Made by a program: the position numbers and the translations under genes
Origin: DATBFG01 sp036558645
Lineage (GTDB): Bacteria; Acidobacteriota; Terriglobia; Terriglobales; Acidobacteriaceae
Length of the DNA stretch: 64,000 nt
Direction of reading: 5' to 3'
Assembly (NCBI GenBank): GCA_036558645.1
Contig: DATBFG010000078.1
Coordinates: 1 to 64,000 of the forward strand
Notes under the pieces: generated by a model
What the model was told of the DNA's origin: nothing
What the model saw: the letters and a program-made list of their open reading frames with translations, nothing else
Database searches by the model: none
Shown: positions 41,398 through 50,331 of the stretch, piece by piece
Layout of the letters: each line of letters begins with the position of its first letter
Numbering within the stretch: position 1 is the stretch's first letter

Positions 41398-42522
41398 CTA
41401 GTTGTGGATTGTAACTAAACGCGGACGGCGGTTGGGAAGAAAAGGATGATCCGTGATCTGCTTTTCGAACTTCGGCCCCCAACGGCCCGGAATCTGTGTT
41501 TGGCAGGATGGACACTGCCCTTCGGGAGTGATCCGATATTCCAGCACATGGTAACCGCGGCGTCGGATCAGCTTATCGCCGCATTGGTGGCATCGTGTAT
41601 CTTCGCTGTCGCCCACCATCCCGGGTAGATTTCCCGCATACACGTACTTCAATCCTGCGCGATGCCCTATTTCGACCGCCCGCAGGAGATCTTCGGGACG
41701 CGTGTCGTCTGGATCATCCATCTTGTAATCCTTGTGGAACGCCGTTACATGCCAGGGAATGAGCGGCGAAACGCTGGCAATGAAGTCTGTCAACTCTCGT
41801 AACTCTTGGTCAGAGTCGTTGAACCCCGGGATGAGCAAGGTCACTAACTCAAGCCAGATTCCCATCTGATGGAGGGTGCGAATCGTTTCAAGTATCGGTC
41901 CGATGCGCCCGCCCAACTCGTGATAATGGCGGTCGCTGAAACTCTTCAGATCCACTTTATAAAGGTCGATCCAAGGCCTCAGATACTCGAGCACCGGCGG
42001 CGTCCCGTTTCCGTTGGATACGAAACCCGTCAGCAGACCCGCAGCCTTGGCTTCCCTGAAAACCGCAACCGCCCACTCGCTGGTAATCAATGGCTCGTTA
42101 TACGTGCTGACAAGGACCTTAGCACCCTGCCGCTTGGCATCTGCGACTAATGCTTCCGGGGTTGCTTCGATTGGCAGCGAGATGGCATTAGGATCACGCA
42201 GCGCCTGCGACGTCACCCAGTTCTGACAATAGCTGCAGTGCAAATCACACCCGAGCATTCCAAAGCTATAGGCGAGCGCACCGGGATGAGCATGAAAAAA
42301 TGGCTTCTTCTCAATGGGGTCGCACTGCACGCCGCCGACATAGCCCCAGGGAACATACAAGGTCCCACCCTGATTAAAGCGCACCTTGCAGACGCCAGGC
42401 TGGCCCTCAGGAATCGGACAGCAATGTCCGCAGGCATAGCAGCGAACCCGCTGGCGATCGAGTTTTTCGTAAAGATCACCCTCGCGAACGTTCTGATTGA
42501 CGATCTCTCGAAGCGTGGGCAC
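41398..42522 (-). CDS. amrS: AmmeMemoRadiSam-system radical SAM enzyme AmrS
   Basis: A 374-residue radical SAM protein: an N-terminal Cys-rich region (RCYACGHCCPIPEGQPGVCK), the 4Fe-4S motif CDLHCSYC, GFVSNGNGTPPVLEYL, and a C-terminal zinc-like region (RCHQCGDKLIRRRG, CPSCQTQIPGRWG). It matches AmrS of the AmmeMemoRadiSam system, related to pyruvate-formate-lyase activators. AmmeMemoRadiSam proteins A and B are absent within this window. GTG start with AGGA eight bases upstream. Confidence 0.9.
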   Translation of the reverse strand: MPTLREIVNQNVREGDLYEKLDRQRVRCYACGHCCPIPEGQPGVCKVRFNQGGTLYVPWGYVGGVQCDPIEKKPFFHAHPGALAYSFGMLGCDLHCSYCQNWVTSQALRDPNAISLPIEATPEALVADAKRQGAKVLVSTYNEPLITSEWAVAVFREAKAAGLLTGFVSNGNGTPPVLEYLRPWIDLYKVDLKSFSDRHYHELGGRIGPILETIRTLHQMGIWLELVTLLIPGFNDSDQELRELTDFIASVSPLIPWHVTAFHKDYKMDDPDDTRPEDLLRAVEIGHRAGLKYVYAGNLPGMVGDSEDTRCHQCGDKLIRRRGYHVLEYRITPEGQCPSCQTQIPGRWGPKFEKQITDHPFLPNRRPRLVTIHN

Positions 42523-42583
42523 AAAAAGAATCCTGTTTATATTTTAGTACCGGGGACACAACGGTGAGGAATTCATACCAAAA

Positions 42584-44128
42584 TTATTGCCGCTCGCGTA
42601 GAGCAGCCTGGCTTAACGAGGGATGTTGCTTGATCCAATCATTGGCTCTTTGTTGTACAGCAGCCACCTGCGAGGGGGTGAGACGCGATGCCAGGACCGC
42701 CATGCGGTACTTGCTGGCCTGATCTCCACCACTTTGTGCTAACACAGACCAGTAGTAGGCCTTTTCCAGATCAGGAGCAACGCCGCGTCCAGCCCAGTAA
42801 TAAGCCCCAAGCGTAGCCTGTGACACGACGTGGCCTTGCTCTGCAGCCTTGGTAAACCAATGAATAGCTTCCGCGTAGTCCTGTTTCGTTTCGTGGCCGG
42901 TCGCATATCGGGCGCCCACGGCAAATTGGGCAGACGGATCTCCCTGCTCGGCGACCGCAAGCAAGCTTTGTAAATCGTCAACTCCAGAAGGCGACGGCTT
43001 ACGAGGAGCAGGACTTGGCTTCGATGATGAATTTGACGATGGCTGAGATGCGATGGCCCCGGGCATCCGGGTAGATCCCGTTTTCCATGGAGCAACAAGC
43101 ATAACCACTGCCAGGGTTAGGAGCACCGCCGCAATCGCAATCAGTAGCGCTCGATGAGAGGATACCCAAGACTCCGGGGTTTGAATTCCTTCAGAAATAG
43201 CGGCTTCGATGGGGGCGGAGACCTCTTTTTGACGTTTAATCGCCTTCGCGATCGTTTCGGAGAAATGCTTGAGGACTGTCTCGGCGTCGGCCGCGAAACT
43301 GTCGGGTTTGGCAGAGAAAACTTCCAGCAAGCCGACGACGGAATTTCCCTCATAAATGGGTGCCGCCATCATGGAACGAATTCCGAGTGCCCGACAACTC
43401 TCTTGATCGACGCGAGAGTCTCTCTCGGCGTCATCGCATCGCAGCAACTTGCCAGTACGAATGCATTCTCCTGAAAATCCAGAGCCGGCTTGTAGCCGCG
43501 CTTGGAAGGGTGGCGCATGGGAGCCTGCCCGGGCAACACACACTATTTCGCCGTCCCTCGACAACGCGATGGCAGCCCCTGACCCCGCGGTGAATGCCTG
43601 CGCTCGTTGTGCGATTAGCTCAAGAGAAGCATTGAGATCCGATCCTAAAGCGAGTACCTCGCGGTCAACCGCAGCCAACCCGATCAGTCGCGAAGTGAAG
43701 TCCGAAGGAGTGTCGTCTTGATCTAGGTCCGGGAGAGGCTCGCTCAAAAGTGTGTCGCGATTGATGCTCGCCATGACTGCATTCAGAAACAACCATTCCC
43801 TCAGTTGCTGGCGCGATGGTTCGGGCATTTCGGGAAATGCTATGGCTGCCCGACCCGAGCGATCCAACCGAACGACTTGCCCTGTGGCTTGAATGCGAGC
43901 CTTGGTTTCGGAAAGGTCGAGACAGAGATCAACATCATGGTGGAGCTCGGGAGGAGCGGAAGTCTGGATCGCGACACCCTCTTCGCTGATGTCCAGGATC
44001 TCGCTTAAGTCCATCCTATTGGAACTCTTGTCCAAAGTGACATAGGCCGGAGTGTGCACCTTTTGACGCACACATCTCCGACGTTCCCTGCGAGTTCCTA
44101 CAGGTTCGTTGTTCCGCACGCTCTCCAT
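42584..44128 (-). CDS. PilZ-GAF-transmembrane-Sel1 signalling protein
   Basis: A 514-residue protein. PilZ domain (about 15-115): RRRCVRQK (RxxxR), ILDISEEGVAIQ, SRQQLREWLF. GAF domain (about 155-300): GSGAAIALSRDGEIVCVARA, SGFSGECIRTGKLLRCDDAE, ESCRALGIRSMMAAPI. One membrane helix (LLIAIAAVLLTLAVVMLV), a Ser/Pro linker, and Sel1/TPR repeats (PSAQFAVGARYATGHETKQD, YAEAIHWFTKAAEQGHVVSQ, YYWAGRGVAPDLEKAYYW). It probably places Sel1 repeats in the periplasm under control of cytoplasmic c-di-GMP and GAF inputs. The GAF is paralogous to those at 36320 and 44198. Confidence 0.83.
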   Translation of the reverse strand: MESVRNNEPVGTRRERRRCVRQKVHTPAYVTLDKSSNRMDLSEILDISEEGVAIQTSAPPELHHDVDLCLDLSETKARIQATGQVVRLDRSGRAAIAFPEMPEPSRQQLREWLFLNAVMASINRDTLLSEPLPDLDQDDTPSDFTSRLIGLAAVDREVLALGSDLNASLELIAQRAQAFTAGSGAAIALSRDGEIVCVARAGSHAPPFQARLQAGSGFSGECIRTGKLLRCDDAERDSRVDQESCRALGIRSMMAAPIYEGNSVVGLLEVFSAKPDSFAADAETVLKHFSETIAKAIKRQKEVSAPIEAAISEGIQTPESWVSSHRALLIAIAAVLLTLAVVMLVAPWKTGSTRMPGAIASQPSSNSSSKPSPAPRKPSPSGVDDLQSLLAVAEQGDPSAQFAVGARYATGHETKQDYAEAIHWFTKAAEQGHVVSQATLGAYYWAGRGVAPDLEKAYYWSVLAQSGGDQASKYRMAVLASRLTPSQVAAVQQRANDWIKQHPSLSQAALRERQ

Positions 44129-44197
44129 ACCCGGGACTGCAACATCTTACCGCAGGCAGGGGCTAAGAAGGCTCCGAAAATAGTCACGCCGAGGGGC

Positions 44198-45025
44198 TCA
44201 GGCGATCTGGCGTCGCGCGGGCCGGAGATTCGACACACGAGAGATTGCAGCCACCATCATCCCGGAGAGCAGTTGCATGGTCGCGACATCGCGGTCATGG
44301 AAGGCATATGGTGCGGCTGAGAGAACTTCGAACACGCCAAGTGTTCGTCGGAAATGGCGAAGCGGCGCGGCGAGGATAGAGCGCACGCCTAGGCGATGGC
44401 AGCTCAACAGGTCAACCCGCGGATTCTTCTCGGCATCGTTGCACAAAACGACCTCTCCGGTTCGCACACACTCAGCTGAAATACCGGAGTCAGTTTGCAA
44501 GCGGACTCCCAAATCGGGAGCCGTGCGCCCGGCGCGTGCCCGGCAAACGATTTCGTCACCCTTGCGGAGCGCGATGGCCGCTCCGGTCGCCCCAGTTAAC
44601 GCCTGGGCGCGCTCTGCAATCACATTAATGGCTGGCTCCAGGTCAATCTGCTCATCCTGGATGTGGAGCTCGTGATTGGGAACGCCGCCGGTTGTGGCCA
44701 TACTTCGCGTGTGATGTCGGCTGGGAGCCAGTACCGAAAATGACGCCGGGACGAATCGATCAGTATCGGATTGCGGGTGAATTCCTGGTACGGTCTGCAA
44801 TAGTGCTCGCACCAAACGGTCGAGTTCCGCGTCGGCAATCAATCGGGCAGTAGGCTGATCTCGCAGCGATCCGCCCAGTATCCGGGACAAACTGAGTACG
44901 GCCTGACTACCGCAGGCAAAGCAGTATGGAGTGTTGTTCTCGCTGAGAAGTTCGCATTCAGCGCAAAACACGGCTGTCTGCAGACGGAGAAAGCTTACAT
45001 CTCGCGCAGAAAACCAACCAGTCAT
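44198..45025 (-). CDS. Zinc-ribbon-like + GAF protein
   Basis: A 275-residue soluble protein. An N-terminal four-Cys knuckle (FCAECELLSENNTPYCFACG) likely binds zinc. The GAF domain (about 125-260) has GATGAAIALRKGDEIVCRAR, SGISAECVRTGEVVLCNDAE, LLSCHRLGVRSILAAPL and TLGVFEVLSAAPYAF, closely similar to the GAF of the amidase at 36320 and the PilZ protein at 42584. No output domain is seen, so it may act by protein contact. AGGAA lies nine bases before the ATG. Confidence 0.8.
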   Translation of the reverse strand: MTGWFSARDVSFLRLQTAVFCAECELLSENNTPYCFACGSQAVLSLSRILGGSLRDQPTARLIADAELDRLVRALLQTVPGIHPQSDTDRFVPASFSVLAPSRHHTRSMATTGGVPNHELHIQDEQIDLEPAINVIAERAQALTGATGAAIALRKGDEIVCRARAGRTAPDLGVRLQTDSGISAECVRTGEVVLCNDAEKNPRVDLLSCHRLGVRSILAAPLRHFRRTLGVFEVLSAAPYAFHDRDVATMQLLSGMMVAAISRVSNLRPARRQIA

Positions 45026-45168
45026 GATTCTGGATTCCTCCGGCCAGTGAAGCGAACTTGGAAGTTAAATGGGGACATGAACGGCAGAAAGTGGCATGGT
45101 TGGTTCGGGCTGTGGATAAGTTTGCCATTAGAGAAGATAGAGGCAACGCATGTTGCACTGGGAATTGC

Positions 45169-46740
45169 TTAGCCGGCAGGAACGGCGAACATGTCCGGAG
45201 TCTCGAACGCTTGGGAGACGATCTCCACATCCGGGTCGTAGACACGTGCTAATGCATTGGCCAAAGTTGTTGGAAATACCGAGGTCAATAAGTTGATGTC
45301 TAGCTGCAAATCACGATCGCTGTACATGCGGAAGATGGTCATGGAACCCCAACGATGATTGGTCGTGGTGACCAAGTCAAGCGTGAAGCTCCACGCATTC
45401 CCCATCTCCTGAGAGAAAAGACTGTCCGGCCTTTTCCAGTGCAGAAATGGGCGATCTTTCCCTCCACCATATTCAGAGGCACGTTCGTGTTCAGGAACTC
45501 GATCCAATGACCCCTGCACGCAGAGGTCAAAAGCGTCGAAGTCATTCGTTCCGAATGCAGCAATCAGGATGCGACACAGTTGATCGTAACTGTGAGCGAC
45601 TTTCAGCTCTTCGATCGCCCTGCGGATGGAAAGATTATTAATGCAGATCTGCCGTTGCTCGATGGTTCGCTGGGCAACCCGTCTTAATTCGCCAAATTCG
45701 AGATACCCAAGGTGCTGAACGCCGATCCAGATTCCCGTACCGAGCACCGCCAGGACCAAACCAAGCGTGCTGCCGGTAGGCCACAGGAGAAAGAGGCTTA
45801 ACAGGGCAAACAAGGCAGAGACAGCGTAAAGGACGATTACAACTTGGCGGTGCGACAAGCCTCTCTGCAGTAACTTGTGGTGAATGTGTTCTCGATCCGC
45901 AGTGAAGATGGGTCGCCCGCTGATTATGCGCCGCAACACTGAAAGTGTTGTCTCAAGAATCGGTAATCCGAACGAGACTACGGGAATCGCTACCGCAATG
46001 ATCGTGGGTGCCTTTTGTGCACCTCGCAGAGCAAGAGCCGCAAGCATGAAACCGATGAATTGGCTGCCGCAATCCCCGAGAAAAATCGTCGCAGGATTAA
46101 AGTTGAATCGGAGAAAGCCGAGCGTTGCTCCCGCCAAAGCCAAGCTCATCAGTGAAACAATCGGCGACTGGCTGACGACGGCTACTACGAACACCACGAG
46201 TGTCGAAAAAAGAGCTGACCCAGCCGCTAAACCATCCAGGCCATCAATCAGGTTGAAAGCGTTAGTTATGGCCACCACCCACAAAATCGTCAGGGGCAAG
46301 CTGATGAACCACGGGAAATGGTTATCACCGAATAGAACCGGGAGGTCGAGAACGCGCAAGCCTCCGAAGAATAGGATCGTCGCGGCAATCGCTTGCACTC
46401 CAAACTTGAAATAGGGCCCAACCGAGTGAATGTCGTCGTAAACACCCAGCAGAAAAATCATCAGCCCGGGACCTAGCATGGTCGCGAGCGTCTGGAATGA
46501 AACACCTGTTCTGATCTGTGGAAACTGCAAACTGAGAACTGCTGCGGTGACGATTGTGCAGACGAATGCAAAGAAGATCGCTACACCACCCAAGCGGGGC
46601 AGTGGCGAGTTGTGCAAGTGGCGATCCGTAGACGGAGGGGCGAGCCATCCGTGCGCTGTGGCAAGCGCACGCACGTACCTGGTAAACATGAACGACAGTA
46701 AAAGTGACGCTCCAAAAATTCCCAGGTAGAAAAGCGTCAA
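45169..46740 (-). CDS. WecA/MraY-family polyprenyl-phosphate sugar-1-phosphate transferase with C-terminal extension
   Basis: A 523-residue membrane enzyme. About 11 helices carry GVYDDIHSVGP, the aspartate-rich NAFNLIDGLDGLAAG, FLGDCGSQFIGF and ADREHIHHKLLQRG (HIHH), all diagnostic of WecA-type transferases that start polysaccharide on undecaprenyl phosphate. After the last helix (about residue 350) comes an extra soluble domain of about 170 residues (RRAIEELKVAHSYDQLCRIL) absent from WecA. A TTG start at 46740 is favoured because GGAGG lies six bases upstream; a GTG at 46746 touches that site. Probably initiates the exopolysaccharide made by this cluster. Confidence 0.88.
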   Translation of the reverse strand: MTLFYLGIFGASLLLSFMFTRYVRALATAHGWLAPPSTDRHLHNSPLPRLGGVAIFFAFVCTIVTAAVLSLQFPQIRTGVSFQTLATMLGPGLMIFLLGVYDDIHSVGPYFKFGVQAIAATILFFGGLRVLDLPVLFGDNHFPWFISLPLTILWVVAITNAFNLIDGLDGLAAGSALFSTLVVFVVAVVSQSPIVSLMSLALAGATLGFLRFNFNPATIFLGDCGSQFIGFMLAALALRGAQKAPTIIAVAIPVVSFGLPILETTLSVLRRIISGRPIFTADREHIHHKLLQRGLSHRQVVIVLYAVSALFALLSLFLLWPTGSTLGLVLAVLGTGIWIGVQHLGYLEFGELRRVAQRTIEQRQICINNLSIRRAIEELKVAHSYDQLCRILIAAFGTNDFDAFDLCVQGSLDRVPEHERASEYGGGKDRPFLHWKRPDSLFSQEMGNAWSFTLDLVTTTNHRWGSMTIFRMYSDRDLQLDINLLTSVFPTTLANALARVYDPDVEIVSQAFETPDMFAVPAG

Positions 46741-46778
46741 AAGCACCCTCCGGACAGCATCAGAAGGACCTCGTCAAA

Positions 46779-46795
46779 CAGTACTAGCAGTACTG
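46779..46795. promoter_or_regulatory. Palindrome between the divergent transferase and export genes
   Basis: CAGTACT-AGC-AGTACTG, a perfect 7-3-7 inverted repeat in the 241-base divergent intergenic region, 39 bases upstream of the transferase start. It is a candidate binding site for a dimeric regulator of exopolysaccharide genes. Confidence 0.4.
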
Positions 46796-46981
46796 CAACG
46801 ATAAAAAGACGAAAACTGCCGAAGAAAATGTTTTGGTCGAACTGAAGTGAATATAGCTTGGGCTTTCGCCAGAGACAATTCCTTACCCGTGTATGTCTTG
46901 ATACCTCTCTTGAAGATTGCTTCGATTTTCAGGACACTGAATTCTGGCTTTCGCTGTGATCACGTCATGAGGATTGCGAAG

Positions 46982-47971
46982 ATGTCATCTTTGCGATGGA
47001 TGAGGTTGTCCGCGTGTTGTGCGACTGTTTGCATAGTGTTCAGCATGGAACTCCCCTCGGTTGCCCAAGCCGGAGCCGATGCGCAAGAGGATCCCGCGGC
47101 GTTAGCAAACAGTGCGCAAAAGCAGCAGAGCTCCCTATCCGCTCCCGCCTCCGACACTGAATTGAAATTAGGAGTCGGCGATCTTCTTGAAGTCAACGTC
47201 TACAACGTCCCTGAGCTCACCAGCAAGGTTCGTGTCAGCACTAGTGGGGACATATATTTTCCCCTGATCGACTATGTTCACGTCGCCGGTCTCAAGCTAG
47301 AGGAAGCGCAGGCCGTGATTGAGAAACGCCTTTCCGATGGTGGCTTTCTCAAAAATCCTCACGTCAGCATCTTTGTAGACGAGTATCAGTCACAGGGCGT
47401 AAGCGTGCTCGGCGAGGTAGTGAAACCTGGCATATATCCAGCACTTGGAGAACAGCGCTTGCTGGACATGATCTCTGCAGCAGGAGGCTTCTCCGACAAA
47501 GCTGGACGTACGATCACGATTACGCATCGTAACTCACCCGACAAACCCCAAGTCGTAACATTTGCGCGCAACTTCAACGACAGTCCAGAAAGCAATCTCG
47601 AGGTGCTTCCAGGCGACACGATCATCGTGCGAAAGGCAGACATCATTTACGTCGTCGGAGCTGTAGGAAGGCCGAGCGGTTTCATGATGGACAACGGCAA
47701 CCTAACCGTGCTTCAGGCAATCGCCCTCGCTGGGGGGACCAATTCGACTGCAAAACTCAGCGAAGCCCGCATCATCCGGAAAGCGTCGACGGGGATGGTC
47801 GAGACTCAAGTCCATTTGAAAAAGATGCTGGAGGCTAAGGCCCCAGACATAACCATGGAAGCGGACGATATCCTGTTTGTCCCAACCAGCACAGGAAAAA
47901 TCGTAGCTGCGCGAACTCTGCAAGCAGCATTGCAGGCAGCAACTGCGGTAAGTATTGTGGCGGTTCAGTAG
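46982..47971 (+). CDS. Polysaccharide export protein (Wza-like)
   Basis: A 329-residue protein with an export signal (LSACCATVCIVFSMELPSVAQA), a Poly_export domain (KLGVGDLLEVNVYNVPEL, STSGDIYFPLIDYVHVAG) and two or three SLBB-type beta-grasp domains (GVSVLGEVVKPGIYPALG; IIYVVGAVGRPSGFMM). Wza-like proteins form the outer-membrane pore for capsule or exopolysaccharide. ATG 46982 has GAGGA eight bases upstream; longer frames lack a ribosome site. No clear lipobox, so the anchoring may differ from E. coli Wza. No Wzc-like kinase is in the window. Confidence 0.9.
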   Translation: MSSLRWMRLSACCATVCIVFSMELPSVAQAGADAQEDPAALANSAQKQQSSLSAPASDTELKLGVGDLLEVNVYNVPELTSKVRVSTSGDIYFPLIDYVHVAGLKLEEAQAVIEKRLSDGGFLKNPHVSIFVDEYQSQGVSVLGEVVKPGIYPALGEQRLLDMISAAGGFSDKAGRTITITHRNSPDKPQVVTFARNFNDSPESNLEVLPGDTIIVRKADIIYVVGAVGRPSGFMMDNGNLTVLQAIALAGGTNSTAKLSEARIIRKASTGMVETQVHLKKMLEAKAPDITMEADDILFVPTSTGKIVAARTLQAALQAATAVSIVAVQ

Positions 47972-47978
47972 CTGCGCG

Positions 47979-49241
47979 TCATGCTGCGGCACTACGTGTC
48001 ATGGCATCCCCGAGCACTGCGCGGATCACGTTAATGTATAACTTAGCGGTTCTTTCCCTAGAAAAATGATTTTGGATGTGCCGGCGACCGTTGCGGCCGA
48101 GATTCTCTCGCAGCGCTGCATTGTCGGCCAACTCTACAATCGTATCTGCAAGTTGCGCCGCATTCTCAGGCTCTACAAAGATTCCCGCATTTGCCGTCTC
48201 CACGATTGAACGTGCATGGCCATCTACTCCTAAAATGATCGGACGCGCGCAAGCCATGAACTCAAGCATCTTAGTGGGGATAACGGTCTTGAAGAGCTCA
48301 CTCTTTTTCAGCATGACAAGGCATGCATCCGATGCGCCGATATACGCCGGGATTCGCTCGCGTGGTTGCTGGTCAATTAGGCGAATATTGTTAAGTCCGC
48401 GCGATGCTGCGAGGTCGCGAATGCGCTGTTTGTCAGATCCTTCTCCGACTAACAGGAATAACACCTCTGGCCTCGTGATCTGAAGAACGGCAGCTGCATC
48501 AAGCAGTGTGCTCAAGCCGTGTGCCATTCCCATGGTTCCTATGTAACAGACAACAAATCTACCGTCACCCAAACCGTTCCGGAGTTCCTGGTACTCGGCT
48601 TGCGGAGAAAATAAATCAGTCTCAACCCCGTTTTCTACGGTTGAGATCTTTTCTCGCGGGACATTTCTGAGCCGCACGAGGTGTTCCTCAAACGCAGGGC
48701 TAACGATCACGACATGATGCGCGCGTCGATACAAGAATTGTGCGATGTTGCTCAGCGTTCGGTTGAGAAGGGAGTCCGCTCGTGCCATGCCTACTGCGGT
48801 CAGGGATTCCGGCCACAGGTCACGCACCTCGAATATGAACGGGACTCGCTTCCATTTCGCAAGCCACCAGCCTGCCAGCCCTACAAGCAGTTGCGGAGAA
48901 GTGGCAATCACAACGTCAGGTCGCGAGATGGAAAGTCCGCTGCAGGCGGCTGAGACGCAAAAAGAACTGTAGTTCAGCATCCGCTCATATGCTTTCCCGT
49001 TGGGAAAAGGTAGAAGCCACGTTCGCACCACGTTCACACCGTTGATGACTTCCTGCATGTGAAGCCGGCGCAATTTTTCGCGGTATTCAGGGTGGAGGAC
49101 TCCCGTTGGGTGGTTGGGAAATCCTGTGAGAACTGTAACTTCGTGGCCATCGCGCACCCAATGATTCGACAATTCCGCGACTCTCGCCGCCGGCGCCCCC
49201 ATCTCGGGTGGGTAATACTGCGAGACATACAGAATCTTCAC
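47979..49241 (-). CDS. Glycosyltransferase family 4 (WbuB-like)
   Basis: A 420-residue GT-B fold transferase: KILYVSQYYPPEMGAPAARV, LTGFPNHPTGVLHPEYR, FEVRDLWPESLTAVG, YIGTMGMAHGLSTLLDA, and the donor-binding ELFKTVIPTKMLEFMACARP region. It resembles WbuB-type L-fucosamine transferases. It would add a sugar to the lipid-linked repeat unit in the cytoplasm. The GTG at 49241 fits the family N-terminus and leaves a 71-base gap to the epimerase; a GTG at 49349 would overlap that gene. Neither has a good ribosome site. Last gene of the leftward exopolysaccharide operon. Confidence 0.88.
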   Translation of the reverse strand: MKILYVSQYYPPEMGAPAARVAELSNHWVRDGHEVTVLTGFPNHPTGVLHPEYREKLRRLHMQEVINGVNVVRTWLLPFPNGKAYERMLNYSSFCVSAACSGLSISRPDVVIATSPQLLVGLAGWWLAKWKRVPFIFEVRDLWPESLTAVGMARADSLLNRTLSNIAQFLYRRAHHVVIVSPAFEEHLVRLRNVPREKISTVENGVETDLFSPQAEYQELRNGLGDGRFVVCYIGTMGMAHGLSTLLDAAAVLQITRPEVLFLLVGEGSDKQRIRDLAASRGLNNIRLIDQQPRERIPAYIGASDACLVMLKKSELFKTVIPTKMLEFMACARPIILGVDGHARSIVETANAGIFVEPENAAQLADTIVELADNAALRENLGRNGRRHIQNHFSRERTAKLYINVIRAVLGDAMTRSAAA

Positions 49242-49312
49242 AGTTTTGAGTGTACGGGCCCGCAAAAGGCTACATAAGAGTGAGAAAAGGTTCCCCCTGG
49301 AAAGGGTCGCGC

Positions 49313-50293
49313 TTAGTAGTAGCAGAGCTTGAAAGCGCTCTTGTAGCACAAGGCTCGCGTGCGCTTGCCTCGATCTTTTGCGTAGGCCTCCCAGCGATCA
49401 GCAACCTGTCCGAATACCTGTTGCCCGGTCAGTCGTTGCATTACACGCAACTGAACAATATGAAGTCGGTGATAAAACGGACTAGCGACCATAGGCAATC
49501 GCGTTCCCGACTGCTCGTAGAGGGACCAGAAGCCCAGGTCGTACTTTTCCAGATTCTTCGCCAGAGTCTTAACTGTTCTCTCAAATAGTTCGCCGGCGTT
49601 CAAATCCTCCGTTGCCAGGAAGTAGTCGTGCACACCCCAAATGGCCCAAATGAAGCCATTCAGGATATGGGTCGGTGGTGAAACAATGTACTCTTCAACC
49701 CATAGATCACCGTACAAATCGGTAAACAGAACACCCCCGGATGAGATTGGTCGCAAGAGGGGCTCAAAGGCGACTTCGGCCGCCGCAAGAAATCTACGAT
49801 CGCCAGTTTCCTTGTACGCTCGAACAAGTAGTGAAATCCCCTGTCCCTGGGCCAATCCCGAGTACCACGGTTTCTGCAGGGGGGTACGATACTCCCAGTC
49901 AAAATGATGGTTCCACACCCATAGTCCGAAGGTGTTCTGCTCCAGATTGTTCACCAACCACTGCGCCGCACGCCGATACTTCTTTTCGTTTTCTGAATTG
50001 CGGGTTCGCAGGTAGACATTGAGATTTCCCAACCCCCACTGAGCGATAGCGATTGGGTTATGCTGCAGTCCGATTTCCCCCTTGTAGTCCAGCAACGGAA
50101 CGCCTTCCGAATCTAGAGCTGCGGCATAGTTCGCCTTTGCGGCGAATGGCATGTAGTATTCGCCCAATTGCGCTAGAAAGGCGTTCGAATTTACTTCCGG
50201 AGTTTCGTGCCAGAAAGTGAGCTGGCTGGTGCCGGGCTGAAGATACGCCTGTAAGATCCGACGATAGTAATGTAGTCGTCCACCTAGCGACAT
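49313..50293 (-). CDS. D-glucuronyl C5-epimerase family protein
   Basis: A 326-residue protein matching the C-terminal catalytic domain of heparan-type glucuronyl C5-epimerases: HNPIAIAQWGLGNLNVYL, KPWYSGLAQGQGISLLVRAY, WVEEYIVSPPTHILNGFIWA, LPMVASPFYHRLHIVQL. These enzymes turn D-glucuronate into L-iduronate within a polymer. No signal peptide is evident, so it may act on the lipid-linked intermediate inside the cell, or start further upstream. Its presence suggests that the polymer contains uronic acid. Confidence 0.82.
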   Translation of the reverse strand: MSLGGRLHYYRRILQAYLQPGTSQLTFWHETPEVNSNAFLAQLGEYYMPFAAKANYAAALDSEGVPLLDYKGEIGLQHNPIAIAQWGLGNLNVYLRTRNSENEKKYRRAAQWLVNNLEQNTFGLWVWNHHFDWEYRTPLQKPWYSGLAQGQGISLLVRAYKETGDRRFLAAAEVAFEPLLRPISSGGVLFTDLYGDLWVEEYIVSPPTHILNGFIWAIWGVHDYFLATEDLNAGELFERTVKTLAKNLEKYDLGFWSLYEQSGTRLPMVASPFYHRLHIVQLRVMQRLTGQQVFGQVADRWEAYAKDRGKRTRALCYKSAFKLCYY

Positions 50294-50331
50294 AACTAAT
50301 ATTTATCGCACAACGGTAAGCGGTTGGAGTA

